Source: Trichinella spiralis
Lineage: Eukaryota > Nematoda > Enoplea > Trichinellida > Trichinellidae
DNA: 64,000 nt
Assembly: GCA_000181795.3 (NCBI GenBank)
Contig: CM012955.1
Location: forward strand, 2,183,301-2,247,300
Direction of reading: 5' to 3'
Positions within the stretch are counted from its first letter, which is position 1. Every line of letters begins with the position of its first letter. Below the pieces are notes generated by a model. The model did no database searches. It had not been told where the DNA came from and worked only from the letters and a program-made list of their open reading frames with translations. This document shows, in pieces, positions 36,301-49,396 of this stretch. Both the position numbers and the translations under genes were made by a program.

Positions 36301-37824
36301 GAAGCCATCAAAATATGCGGCCTTCATATATTCGGTAATATTAAATGCACTTGAGAAAAAATAACCCACGTAAAAAGGCCACATTACTGAATCAACAATA
36401 AAAAAATAAAGTTAAATGCAACAAATTACAGCATGACAAAAAGCGATTCAATCAAGCTAACCGAAGAGAAGAACGAACAACGTGTTCAGAGAAATAACCC
36501 AAAACACATGTTCTAAAAATACCAATGACCCATCGAAACCAAAAAGTCTATCCCAAGTTAATTCTTCACCAGCTCGTTCCCATTCAAATAACTGCCAATT
36601 GTTTTCTTAAAATAAAAATTTGATCATTACACTGATTCTGTTGAAACTAAATTTACAATTAAAAAATACCATTTTCTACACCAGCCTCTTCTTCTGCACC
36701 TTGCCCAGCAGCATCGCCAGCAATTTCACCTGCGAATGGCTGGTTAGCGCGCATCTATAATTTTTTCGTTTCTTTTTGAAAAATTTAAATTTTTCAAGTA
36801 AAATACATTTTCAGCAGCTTCTTCTGGATGAATTTCAACGGGCATCTGAAAACCGCCAATCAGAATTTGCTCTCTCAGCCAAATTAGCGAAATAAAAACA
36901 CAAAGTGCTAGCATTATGGCCGTCAAGCCTTGGATGCAGTCAGCGTAAACATCTTGCCTGAAACAAAAATAATAATAATAATTAGTATTATTATTTGCTA
37001 AAAACAATTAAGTTAAATGTTTATAATGTATAACTAATAAGCAAAACATCTTCGATTTTACTTACGCCTTAAACAAGTCCGCTGTAAAATCCCAAATCCA
37101 ATACGATGGTCCTTTGAACAAGCTGCGATTAATGCGACCTTAAAAATGCAAAAATAAATTTTAATATTAGCAGATAATAACAGCAATTTTGTCCTACATG
37201 AAGCTAGAGGAACAACGATTAACCAAGAAAACACAACTATAGAATAATGTATCCAGCAGCGCACAGCTTTTAATAATGAATAAGCCATTCCTGATGCAAC
37301 TTCCCGGATTGGAAGAATTGTTGGCATGTCGGGGTGGTACACTAGCAGAATAAAACAAGCACATTAGGAAAAGACTTAGTACTGCTGTCTGTTAAAAAAG
37401 CGTGCTGTATTGAACAAGCAGCACCAAATACATCAATATTGTTCACATCGATTTTGATATCGCTAAAAATTACCTGGTGTAAACTTATACTGATGGTTAC
37501 ACAATTCACAAACGTCTTTTTTGCTGTATTTTAACCACTCAGTTAAGCTACAATTAATTGAAATGCATAAAAGTTATATTCGTATATTTTATATACCATT
37601 CTTGATGAATGAATTTAATGCTTCCTGTACAAAGACATGGATAAAACAATGGCCTTTCACTGGTTGATTCCATTCGACACACGCGACACATTTCTGCAAA
37701 AAATTACTTTTGTTCGCCAAAGCATTTAAATAACTCTCAATAGAGTACCAAAATTATTTTCTTCGCTTAATTCAGTCATTTTAATACTCTTTGATCGCAC
37801 AATCGGACCAGTCTGACTAGCCAT
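33308..37824 (-). CDS. MARCHF6: MARCHF6/Doa10-type ER membrane E3 ubiquitin ligase
   Basis: Polytopic ER ubiquitin ligase for ER-associated degradation, including sterol-pathway enzymes in known orthologues. Minus-strand exons: 37824-37749, 37693-37597, 37547-37474, 37341-37198, 37138-37066, 36957-36807, 36754-36670, 36605-36462, 36386-36218, 36157-36043, 35972-35769, 35709-35659, 35588-35488, 35009-34841, 34785-34600, 34528-34459, 34400-34219, 34158-34012, 33950-33858, 33792-33660, 33599-33464, 33383-33308. They sum to 2676 nt (891 aa; human 910). An N-terminal C4HC3 RING-CH spans exons 2-3: CRVCR, PCLCTGSIKFIHQECL, CELC. Then come many hydrophobic segments with family blocks GVFPLFCGWWLDMCSL, MRPGVLWFLRNVNDPDFNP and the C-terminal YLLGQRLVNF. 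The divergent acidic loop after TM2 (exon 7) is shorter than in human. Confidence 0.96.
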
Positions 37825-39005
37825 TCCAAAAAAAATTTACTCTGTTTGCACAGCTTAAAAATGAAATACAATGTTTATCCGTTGATAATACTAGCACAGA
37901 AATCTGCACTATGACAGAAAGAATTTGAAGCTGTATTTCCTTCATACTTCGTATTATGAAAATACTGCGTTATGAGATGAATTACTAAATTAAGACGCAA
38001 ACACACTGACAAAAAAACATGCGACTGAACGAAATTACTAATACGAATAACAACATTACAGTATGAACGCATTAATTAAGTTCAATTTTTTCACTTTAAC
38101 AAATAACATAATAATTAGCACAAAAGGCACTTGATAGTACAATGAAACTTCAACTAATCAAAATTTACGCTAAATTTTAGTAAAATTTCAAGATAATTTT
38201 CTATTATAACGTTAAAATTTTGCCCATATACTACTTGTCATAATAAATGCTATCGGCCAATAAACAAGATTATTCAACTGATTAGAACATCCTAGTGATT
38301 ACATTTTAAATGCGAATTTTATTATTTCCCGTTTCTTCTGATGTAAATAAAATAGTATTTTTGTAGTATGTTCTTAAGTTTATTAAATTCAAAATACGCA
38401 ATCAATTAGAAAAGCTTTAATTGCTAATCTATCGTATTAAGTACCTGATTTTTCTCATTTAGTTTGCACGAATTCCATTTGCTTCATTTGATCGCACAAT
38501 TCATTTTTGGACCTTTTATTAGTTAAATTGTTACAAAATTCCATTAAAAAATTTTTGAATAATTTCATATTATGTACAGTTATTTTTAAATAACATTAAT
38601 TTTCACAATGCAATAATATTTATAAATGAAAGCAAATTAAAATGCTTTTCGTAACTCCACATTTTCAGGCATACTGTGTCTGTCATACGGTGTTTTGAAT
38701 GATTTATTTTGATGTTTTCAACGATTTTCAAGCAGAACTGAGTAGTCGTTTAGAAGAAACAATCTCCATTCGAGATAGGATAGTTAGTTTGTTGGCTTTC
38801 TGTCTTTTTCTCGCAGTAAATGTAGCCATTCCTTCTGCTCAGTTCTACAAACATTCAAAGCTGCTCGTTTCTAGCTATTGTTCTTCTGTTTGCGTCCCAC
38901 TGCGCGTGCGCACCGGTTGTATCGACAGATTTGTAACTGAACGACAGAAAAGATTGCAACTGAATAACAATTTCTGCTTGATTAATAGCGATCAACTATA
39001 CGAAA
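37825..39005. promoter_or_regulatory. Divergent promoter interval MARCHF6 / PPIP5K
   Basis: The 1.18 kb between the two start codons must contain both promoters and 5'UTRs because the genes point away from each other. It is AT-rich and holds no supported ORF. An acceptor-like TTTTCAG at 38662-38668 may end a 5'UTR intron of PPIP5K. No TATA box or other defined motif could be assigned. Confidence 0.5.
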
Positions 39006-42000
39006 ATGATGCGCATGAAGAGAAGTTGCAGTTGGCCATCAATGTCTGACCAGAAGCCGTGTTTATCAATGAAATCAAAATCTGAAGAAATTCGAACGAA
39101 TTCAGCCAGTGCACTTTACAAAACTGACCGGAAACAATTTGCCGAAAAAGACAAGAGAGAAATAGAAATTTCATCCGGATCAAGTGATGACGATCCTACA
39201 TTGTATAGAGCACGAGAAACTTCCGGCTTGTTTGATGCAAATTCGTATTTTCTGAATTCCATCAGACCACTGTGGTGCAATACGAAAACCCACGGATCGC
39301 AAACGCAGAAAGCGAGCTCAGCTCCCGCCGCCGTTTCTAAATCCAGTGACGACAGTTCGGGTAAGCTTTCCACGACGAGCTATATTCTTCGATTTTATTC
39401 ATCACCTCATTTGTGTATGTGCAGAATTTTCCAGCGTCGAACTGCTTTCAAAACGTCGATGCAGCGAAGACGCGAAAAGAATTGTGGTCGCCATCTGCGC
39501 CATGCATCGCAAGGTGAAGTCGAAGCCGATGAAGGAAATCTTGTCTCGCATTATTGAATACTACGGCGACAAAATGTACATAATGGTTTTCAACGAAACG
39601 ATGATCATGAACGATCCGGTGGAAAAATGGCCCATCTGTGATTGTTTCATCAGCTTCTATTCTCAAGGCTTTCCAATCGCCAAAGCGATCGATTATATTC
39701 GATTACGTAATCCTTATGTTATTAACGACGTACACCGTCAGTATGATCTGCTAAGCAGGTATAATTTTGAATTAAATTTTGCATATATGTTTTTTTTCTT
39801 TTTTATTTATTTTTACTTATTTATTTATTCTACTTTGTATTTCATTATTTATTTTTAGAATTAAAGTATATAAAATACTGGAAAAAGCTTACATTGAATT
39901 ACCACGATACACAGTATTGCATCGAAATCCCACTTCTTCGAAAAGTATTTGAAAATAATTTCGAAAATTTGCAATTTATATAATTTTAAATTTAAATAAA
40001 TTTATATAAATGTTTTCAGCGTCAACCTATGTCGAACATGAAGATTCAATTGAAATTGATGGAAAATGTTTCAACAAGCCGTTTGTTGAGAAACCAATTT
40101 CCGCTGAAGATCATAACATATACATTTATTATCCTTCCTCTGCTGGCGGTGGCTCGCAGCGACTCTTTCGCAAAGTTTGACATTTTATTTCAGTATATTA
40201 CTTGTAAATTGAAAGTAGTTTTATGAACATTTTTGCGCATACGATAAAATCAAGGGTATATTTTGAAATAATTTTTTTCTAACTGTGCAGGTAGATAATC
40301 GAAGCAGTATATATTCTCCTGAAAGTCACATACGAAAAGAAGGCTCATATATTTATGAAGAATTTATGCCTACTGATGGAACTGACGTGAAGGTTATTGA
40401 TAAAGTTTTTTTTCATTTTCAAAAATCATGAACTTTTCATATTTGCATGTAGGTTTACGCAGTTGGACCTGACTATGCTCATGCGGAGGCGAGAAAATCG
40501 CCAGCTTTGGATGGAAAAGTGGATCGAGATTCAGATGGCAAAGAAATTCGTTACCCAGTAATATTAAGCAGTCGAGAAAAGCTGATAGCTCGAAAAATTG
40601 TTTGGGCTTTCCGGGTAAAGTCTCTTCATTTAAATCAAATTGTTTATTTTAAAATTTTAAGCAAACCGTTTGCGGATTTGACTTGTTGCGAGCCAATGGA
40701 CGTTCCTATGTATGCGATGTGAATGGATTCTCTTTTGTTAAAACGTCTACGCGTTATTACGACGACTCTGCGTTGATTTTGGGCAACATGATCTTACGGT
40801 ATTTGGCTCCGACGTTGCACATCCCCTGGGTCCGTCCATTTCAACTCGGTTGGTCAGTTGTGTTTCGTTTATATTCGATTTTTACGATACTTTAAAACAG
40901 ACGATCCACCACTGGTATCTACGACCTACGGCACCGTAATGGAATTGCGTTGTGTGTTGGGAATCATACGACACGGCGATCGGACACCAAAGCAAAAACT
41001 GAAAATGGAAGTATCGCACAAGAAGTAAAGTATTTCTCGTTTTACTTTAACTTGCTTATTTATTTATTTATTTATTTATTGGCATGCAGATTTTTTGATT
41101 TATTTTCCACATATGATGGTTTCAAATTGGGCGAGCTGAAGTTGAAACGACCAGCTCAGTTACAAGAAGTGCTGGATATTGTAAGATATTTGCTTTTGCA
41201 AATTAGAGACAATACCGATCAGAGGCGTTTCATTACTGAACAAGAGGCTAAATTGGAACAAGTGAAAACAGTGTTGGAGATGTTAGTCATTTTATAAAAA
41301 AATTGAAAGTCAGCATATGTAAATGGTTGATAATTTTTGTTTGTCATTTTCGTTACACAGGCATGGTCACTTTTCGGGAATTAATCGCAAAGTGCAACTG
41401 AAATATCACAAAAGAGCCAAAAGTGAACCTGGCGATTTGTCGACAGGTGAAAAACCAGATAATAATGAGAATAGGTGTTTAATTTTGATCGTGAAATGGG
41501 GTGGCGAGCTCACGAATGCTGGAAAAATTCAGGCTGAAGAACTGGGCCGAGCGTTTCGTTGCTTGTATCCTGGTGGCCAAGGGAAGGGTACAGTTTTCTT
41601 GATTTATTTTTCTAAATCAACGTATTTTAAGATGAAAATATTTAACAATTCTAGGACAATCCAACAATGACAGTCGTGGACTTGGCTTTTTACGCTTGCA
41701 TAGTACATACAGGCATGATTTGAAAATTTATGCTTCAGAAGAGGGCAGAGTTCAAATGACCGCCGCTGCATTTGCCAAAGCAATATATACGTTTTCTTAT
41801 AAATGTACATTTCAGAAAAAGTTTTCATTAAATTTTTAGGGTCTCTTGGCTTTGGAAGGTCAGCTTCCGCCGATTTTAGTGCAAATGGTTAAATCGGCAA
41901 ATACAGACGGCCTGCTGGATGATGACAAAGATGCGCGGTTATATCAGAATCGTGTTAAATCATTTTTGCATTCTTTTCTTCAGTGTGATGCTGATTTAAC

Positions 42001-45000
42001 TGAAGAAGACTTTGAATGGGTAAAAAAAGTCGAATTTTTGTTTGTGTTTGTTGAAATTTTAAAATTTGCTTTGATTTCAGCTGAATCCGACCAATTCAAT
42101 TACAATGCATAATGCGTTACGATTTATACAGAATCCACGTCAGATGTGCATCAGAATTCACGAGATGATTAAAAATATGTTTGAAACGATTCAACTACGT
42201 CGAACGAAACTGAAAAATAATACTCTATACATGGGTGAAAGTTGGGATTTAATCGAACGTCGATGGGGCAAATTGGTGAAAGACTTTCGATGTGTGAAGC
42301 CTAATGGTGACGTGGTATTTGATATTTCCAAAATTCCAGACATATATGATGTAATAATGTTTGTTTGTTTCGAAAAATCTATCCTTAATTTTATGGTTTT
42401 CTTTAATTTTTTTTTCTTACAATTTCAGTGTATAAAATATGATTTGGAGCACAATGCTAGTGTGCTACTGGCTGTTGAAGAGATGGAAGAGTTGTATTTG
42501 TGTTCTAAGCATATGGCCGATATTGTTGTTTTTCAAGTAATCATCTCGATCAGACTGAACATTTGTGTATATATTGTTTTGAAAACCTTTTTTTAGGAAT
42601 ACGGAATTACCAAAGAAGAAAAAATTTTAATCGGTAAAGGAATCTGTACACCTCTGATAAAGAAATTGCGCTCTGATTTGAATCGCTGTATTGATGGTAT
42701 CGTAGACGAAGAAAACGCTACAAGACTTGATCCTCGGTAGGAAAACCTTTTCCATTTTAATTTTACCATTCGTTTCGAATACAACTTTAAATATCCTTCT
42801 TAACATAATATAATATATTTCGTTATTTTAGAGCTTCAAAAGATATTGCCACTCCATTCCGACACGTTCGAACGCGACTGTATTTCACTAGCGAAAGCCA
42901 CATTCATTCTTTGATGAATTTGTTACAGTTTGGGGGACTTTTTGAATATGTAAGCTACAACTGTTTCACGTATGAAAAATTTGGTGAAATTGTTTTATTT
43001 ATTTTTGCTTGAGCCTTATGATAATCAATGGAAAAGCGCGTTGAACTTTTTGTCTTCGGTGACTGAATACAATTATATGGCACAGTTAGTACTGATGCTG
43101 TACGAGGATACAACTAAAGACGCTCGATCTGAAGACCGCTTTCATGTGGAATTGCATTTTTCACCCGGGGCACTTCCTTGCATTCAGACTACTCACGTTG
43201 CTGGTCTCGGTTATCGGTATGTAATAGCCAAAAAAGAACCATTCGTTATTCAAAATTATCTCAAATTATAGACCAAAATCTTATCGGAGCGCTATGAATG
43301 AAACATTAATGAACATCAACGACTTGATTAAAGCTCTTGACGATGAGCGGGTATCAGACAATAAGCTGTCAATTGATCGAAGTGTAATTAGCAGTTTATA
43401 TTTTGTTGACATGTTTACATATATCACAGACTATTTTATATCATAGTTTAACCTAAGGAAAGAAAAGCAAATTTCTCCAACGCAATCTTCCGGTACCTCT
43501 ATTGGAGTTGTTGCTATTGGTGATAAAGAAAATAAACCAATCAGTATGAATTTCCTTTTTTCTATTGTCACTTATGATTTAAATGGAATTTAATCAACTA
43601 TAAAATATTACAGAAAAACTGTTATACTAGGCTGACCTACAAATTTGGTAAATATTTTAAAGAACAAACCGATATATTTGTTTGGCATTATTTCTGTAAT
43701 AACAGTAATAGCTAGTGTTCATATTCTTTTTGCTGATAATTTGTGGGTTAGCTTAAGGCCATGATTGATGTGTTTCAAGAATTTATTTAAAATATATGTA
43801 CTGTTTTATCAACGCTGATTCAATTTATTAAAATGCTTTATTGTTTAGCTAACGAAGAGCTTGCACTGCATTCCCCTGATAGAGTCCCGTCGCCAGATCG
43901 AACGCTTCCTGTCATCAAGTCAAGTAGTGACATTAGCTGCTTGAAAAGTAGATATTTTTCTCACACTAGTACATATATTATTATATATTTATTACATACC
44001 GATTTCGATGAAGATAAATACAAATATACGGAATTATATATAATTATTAAAAATTGAAACACTGTTTTAAGGTTATAAGAAAAAACGGACTTCCACTTTA
44101 GGAAAGAAGAATGAAACTGAAGAACAGCCGAATTATTATTCGAATATAGTTTCAGTTGAAGAACCTTTGGGAGGTGATACATTTACTTATATTTTACCTT
44201 TTCCCCCAATGTCCAATGTTTATATTTTGTGCTTCAATTTGACAGTGAAAGGGGAAGCTATACATTTATTTTCTGCAGTATTTTAACATACACTTTGATA
44301 TTTTAAGCTAGACAGTATCCTCACAAACGTGCAATATATCAACGTCAGGCTGTGAAATATCTTTGGCGTATGAATTTTTCCATATTTTTAATTGCACTAA
44401 TTGCCGTTAATGTTTAATTTTAGAACAAGATGCAAAACTGATCAGTACAGCTGTGATCAGCGGTTCGTTTTCAGTAGCTAGAGATGGTAGTGCAATTTTA
44501 CAAATAACTGTTGATATGGAAGAAAATGCATCATTTATTTATTTACTTATTTGATAAATTTAGCTGCTCCAGCATTGCTGAGCACTGCGGTAGTATCAAG
44601 AGGTTCAAGTGCACCGGATTTAAGACTTTCATCGCGTGCAGAAGAACTCGACAAAAACGGTATAGATATAGTTTTTTGAATTACTCTTTTAAAAAATTAC
44701 AAAATCTTTAACTAAATGAAGTACTGATAAAATATTGTATGACATTTTATTGTTCTTGTAGCTTGAAGAAAATAAATGTGTTTTTCATTAAAGAACTATA
44801 ATAGATTATATCCAGGGATTGATAGCTAAGAGAAGAATACTTCTATTTTGCATTTTGACCACTTATACTATATTTGCGTATCTGTATAACTCTCAGTTGT
44901 GTTCAAGTACATATATATTTGAAAAGTTTTATAAAACAGTTACTGCAATGGTTCACTTACCTGAAAAATTTAGACATTGCCTTCATGGTACCGCCGTTGC

Positions 45001-45278
45001 GTTCTTTGGAAACGTTGCATAATCAGTTGTCTCTGAGGCAGATTGACGATTTTTTTGAAGCAATTGTTGCTTCGAAGTCTCCAGATGGAAAGTTACCTGA
45101 AAATTCATCTGAAGGTTTGTATGACGTTAAGCTTCTGCTTGAATGTCTGTTTGTTTATGCAGTAAATTCTTACTTTTCAGAATATTTAAAAGATGAATTG
45201 TCTCACAGTTGGCTTTATCAGATTGAGGATGTGCAGTATGAGGAAATTTCAGACAGAAATTCACATCGTATGGAATGA
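39006..45278 (+). CDS. PPIP5K: Diphosphoinositol pentakisphosphate kinase (PPIP5K/VIP1)
   Basis: Makes 1-InsP7 and InsP8 inositol pyrophosphates. Exons: 39006-39360, 39425-39758, 39859-39944, 40020-40174, 40291-40392, 40453-40614, 40662-40848, 40901-41024, 41090-41281, 41361-41587, 41655-41779, 41840-42019, 42081-42350, 42429-42536, 42597-42736, 42832-42949, 43014-43216, 43272-43350, 43447-43543, 43849-43947, 44072-44173, 44308-44367, 44424-44486, 44564-44659, 44974-45114, 45181-45278. They total 3903 nt (1300 aa) in one frame. After a Ser-rich N-terminus of about 118 aa comes the ATP-grasp kinase: [41 protein letters not shown]. The histidine-phosphatase-like domain follows: RHGDRTP in exon 8, [26 protein letters not shown]. 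The tail keeps SSAPDLR and a [17 protein letters not shown] block. Intron 41780-41839 has a GC donor. The exons between 43272 and 44659 are less conserved and less certain. The start follows an in-frame stop 27 bp upstream. Confidence 0.96.
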
Positions 45279-45527
45279 AGCTGATGAAATGAATGCATCT
45301 TTGTTTCTAACTCCGAGTGTTTTTCCATTTACTGTACCGTAGAGATGAAGATGTGAATGGTAGTGTTTGATAATTTTTCTGTTCGACGGAATCTGAAATT
45401 ATTAATACTGTGCATGTTTAACGTAAATTTGTTCACATGCTGTTGATACGTGCAAAACTTTAATGTCAAAGGTTTCCTTATTTTCTAAATTATGCACTGC
45501 TTGTTGTTCTAAGTTAAAGACATAAAA

Positions 45528-45533
45528 AATAAA
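45528..45533 (+). terminator. AATAAA polyadenylation signal, PPIP5K 3' end
   Basis: The hexamer lies 250 bp after the PPIP5K stop and 380 bp before the NKIRAS start, so it fits the end of the PPIP5K transcript. The two genes are in tandem and otherwise separated by about 640 bp of AT-rich sequence. Confidence 0.45.
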
Positions 45534-45915
45534 AGTTTACAAAAATATTTCATGTGTTTACTGTTGTGTTTATGATAGATAGTATCAACGAAGGTGCTAT
45601 CGCCTATTCATATAAAAAAACTAGTGAACAAAAACTGTTTGTGGATACTGTGCGATTTATGATTTTCAGGATTTATTTGAGATAGTATTAACGATTACAA
45701 CACAAACAATGTAAGATTATTGTACAGATATGCGTACTATCATTGTGCGTAAAGTTCTTAATTTTCTTCACTTTTAATATGTATATACTGTTGACCATAC
45801 ATTTCTTTGCTACAGTAATCTATAATTGTGCTTTTCGAAAAATCCTTATTTTTGTTGAATGGATTTTGATTTTCCATTGCAGAGAACGCATATTTTGATG
45901 AACTGATGTGTTAAA

Positions 45916-46787
45916 ATGGTCCGCTTAGCCCGTGTTTTAGTGTGTGGTGCGAAAAAGGTTGGCAAGACTGCTATATTAAGTCAGATTGCAAATGGCATCA
46001 ACTTAGTCGGACAAGTTAGTTTTAGTACAGCGCTGTTTGAGGTTTTCAGTTTTGTTATTTTTCAGCCCTACTGTCCTACTACAGAGGATACGTATTTTTT
46101 GGAGGTATGTACCGAAAAGTCGACAGACATGCTAATTCTGCTTGACACCGCTGGATTGGATGATTTGGAACCGCTGCCTAAGAAGAATAAGTTTCAAGCC
46201 GCAGACGTACGAATTTACAATTGATCTTTTGTAAAATTCATCAGCATCAAATTATTTTTCAGGCTGTAATATTAGTTTGCAGTGTAGATCAGCCCTACTC
46301 TACTGCTTTCTTGGATGTCGTAAATGAGCAAGTTCGTTCGATAGCTAAAGACAGAAAAGAGGCAATACGTTTCTTTTTAATTGTTAATGTCGTATAACAT
46401 TTAGATTTTTTCAGTTTCCATTTCTTGTTTTTCTCAATAAGATTGATTTAAATATCGATGGACAATTCAGCAATGACATATCTACGGTCGCGAATTGGTG
46501 CAAAAAAGAGAAAGGTGCTCTGTGTGTATTTATTTCAATAAATGTTTTACTTAAATGAAAACCTTACGGCTGTTTAGTGCGTTTCTTTCAAGTTGACGCT
46601 AGCAATGTCAATGTTTTGGTAGAGCCGTTTAAATTTCTGGCCGGAAAACTGTTTTCCACCAGTAAAATTCCTTACAGTATGGTTATACGTTTTGTATCAT
46701 AAATTTGTTTCAGAAGACAGCAAATTCTCGCTACCAAAGAAGGCTAAAGAAAAGGTCCCTGGCGCAGCTATTCTGCTTGATTTTTGA
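45916..46787 (+). CDS. NKIRAS: kappaB-Ras small GTPase (NF-kappaB inhibitor-interacting Ras-like)
   Basis: Atypical Ras-like GTPase. Mammalian kappaB-Ras binds IkappaB and Ral pathway factors. Exons: 45916-46014, 46066-46206, 46263-46361, 46415-46514, 46578-46676, 46714-46787; 203 aa (human 192). P-loop GAKKVGKT at residues 11-18, DTAGL switch II, NKID base motif, then VEPFKFLAGKL and a basic FSLPKKAKEK tail that align with the family's C-terminal part. The residue after DTAG is Leu instead of the catalytic Gln61 of Ras, and there is no CAAX box; both are kappaB-Ras traits. The third intron (46362-46414) uses a GC donor: reading through would add residues and then stop, whereas the splice restores the conserved NKID strand. 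Confidence 0.9.
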
Positions 46788-48034
46788 CTGGAAAAGCACG
46801 CGGAAACAAGCAGACCTCAGCAGTGGTTAACATGCATTATATATAAATTTTTGGAATTCGAATCAAATCTGAACATTTTTATGTTTGCTAATTTGTGAAT
46901 AGGAAATTTTTGGAATAATTATCGTATTAACTTTTGAAAAAAACAACTACCGACTTTTATTGTACAATCTTTTAAAGAAATTGTTTTTCACTCATTTTCT
47001 ACCGCATTTTTACTTTAACATACATATGCACGGCAATTAAAATGAAAATGTTTTTAGGTGTGTTTCTGAAAATTTAAATATCATACCTTGCTTTAAAAGT
47101 GGTGTTACTTCTGAAATTTGTTTTCTCATAGCGCACAACATTCAGATGGACCGCATTTTAAAACTACTCTGCTAAACAACGTGCCAAACCGCATTACAGA
47201 GATAAAACCATATTCACGTCATTTTCACTGCTCTTCAGATTTACCTTTTGTGCTTTTGTTTATATTAATGTACTGTACATATATATATATATGTTTTTAT
47301 TATTTATCAATGCTTATTTATTTATATTTACATGACAGTCAAGATTTACTTTTGGAAAGAATACTTTAAAAACTGCTGTTGTCGATAAATAGTCAGTACA
47401 GTATGCAATAAATAAATGGAGGTTCATACACATCAGAAAATATTTAACAAGAAGTTTTTAACAAGAAATACTGTTGCTTTTAATTACTTTTTTCAATTTA
47501 AACACTTAAAAAAATATTTCTTCATATTACACTTACATTATTATAAATATAAAAGTTTTGCGTTTGAACATATTAGTTAAGCAAACGGAAGTGGCTAAAA
47601 ATATTTGTGTAGCCAACTGCTTACCACTTATTACGACCATAAATCACAGAAACATACAAAGAACAACTTTACCCTAGAAAAATCAATTTGAACAAAGATT
47701 ACAATCTTATATTTATACATTTCAGTTAGTTATTATTAATAGGTAAAGTCAAAAATATTGATCAGTTACGAATTCTTTCTATTTTTTGCATTATCCTGCT
47801 CTTTTGTTAAACATAATTAGCAGAAACTATTATTAAGAAATCAATGATTCATTACCAGATATGGCTATTCACAAGAAACATAAAGTATAAATTCAAGAAT
47901 TTGAATAAAAACAACATAAAATATTTGACGTATTTTGAATAGTATTTGATTTATTGATAAGCTTAATTTTGCTAATAGCGTTTTGTTCAATATTTCAAAA
48001 AGATTTCTTTTTCAATTGATTGTTTAGTACAAAT
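46788..48034. other. AT-rich intergenic stretch
   Basis: No supported coding or RNA gene. It contains the NKIRAS 3' flank and a short TA run near 47278-47292. A 47118-47369 frame has no splice context or similarity. Confidence 0.6.
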
Positions 48035-48445
48035 ATGTTGTGTTGTGCAATGAATAGTTTTACGGTTCAGTCTTTAATTAGAAACCCGACGAAATTTTTC
48101 AATGAGATGAATCAATGCAAATTGATTCATGAACTTCAGCTGAAACATTATTTAGCACTTTCTAAGGATCTTTCAAATGTAGAAGAATATATGTAAAAGA
48201 ATTGAACAGCTTGGCATCTGCAGTTACAAATTAGCTTGTCGAAGAATAGAATTAAGCGACCATTGATGATTAGGCACAAAGAGCAACGTTCAAACCTTTA
48301 CTGGCGCGGTCGCACCATATCTGATTACAACATTGTCAGTAGTGTTGAAAATAAAACTTCTGAAAATAGTTTAAAACTCACCAAATCACATTCCAGCAAT
48401 GATCTGAATGCAAATCAATTTTTCTATCTCCGGCTCATTTACTAA
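48035..48445 (+). CDS. Possible small two-exon gene, unknown function
   Basis: Exons 48035-48178 and 48224-48445 join in frame across a 45-bp intron (AAT|GTAGAAG...CTGCAG) and give 121 aa. The product is basic, with a Lys/Arg-rich centre (SKNRIKRPLMIRHKEQR) and a Ser/Asn-rich C-terminal part. No domain is recognised. The start ATG is followed by a second ATG five codons on. An AATAAA run occurs about 100 bp downstream. It may also be a 3' portion of a longer gene, or chance. Transcript evidence would settle it. Confidence 0.35.
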
Positions 48446-48856
48446 ATACTTACTTCTTTGAACATTTTTGATAAAGTGACAATATTTCATATTTTCCACA
48501 TCTCTTTTTTGCATTCTATTCGATTAGTGAAATTTGTTATACTAAATAAATAAAATATTTTTATTAAAATAAAAGTACAATCCCTATAATTCATAAAATT
48601 CTATCAATTCGTGTGAAAACATAAATGAAAACTATACTCATTTATGAAAGTTTAATAGAAGTTGCTTTGTCTCACAACAAAAGTAAACCTGATAATATCT
48701 ATATTTTATTCATATGTTTTATAATTTAATAATGTTAGTCTGTTTAATATTCCATATATTTTAAGAGTAATTATAATTGTAAAGTTAGCTTTACACTTTG
48801 TTCAATAGTGTTGAACTGATAAACAAAACTGACATTTACAAAATTGGAAAGAAACA

Positions 48857-48858
<2 letters not shown>

Positions 48859-48894
<36 letters not shown>

Positions 48895-48916
48895 AGAGAG
48901 AAAGAGAGCGAGAAAA
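48859..48916. repeat. (TA)n microsatellite followed by GA-rich run
   Basis: About 16 TA dinucleotides (48859-48891) pass into GGGAGAGAGAAAGAGAGCGAG. A polypurine tract adjoining a TA run is prone to length change. No gene is attached. Confidence 0.9.
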
Positions 48917-49396
48917 AGTTACGTTTAAGTAAAACTGTCTAAATCAGTGCGATGCATTGCGTGCGCCTATTACAATAATTATTTATGACGTTTTGATCTC
49001 AAATCATTATAGTCGCAGGAGTAATTTTCGGGCAATTACACAAATTATTGACAAAAGAATTACATACAGCACAGTCAGTTTTGGTTGCACACGCAAATCA
49101 AAATATGCAAAAAATATTATAATAATTGAATAAACGCGAAAAATACAGGAAATGAAGTGAATAATTTTTTGTAAACCAAAATTGATACTGTACTTTAGGA
49201 AAAAAAGGAATAAATAGTACATATGTATTTATATTAGATTTATGCATGATTATTTATAAAAGAAGGAAACAACAGATTTTGTATACGATGATGATGATGA
49301 TTTGGATTCACTTTCACGGAACAAATTGCTTCTTTTCTGAATTATGATAATTGATTATTAAATTTTTTTATAGTTTAAAATAAAAAATTCTGGAAA

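Noticed and set aside
43614-43647. Possible extra PPIP5K exon with good splice sites
   Set aside because: Its phase creates an immediate stop; joining 43543 directly to 43849 keeps the frame open.
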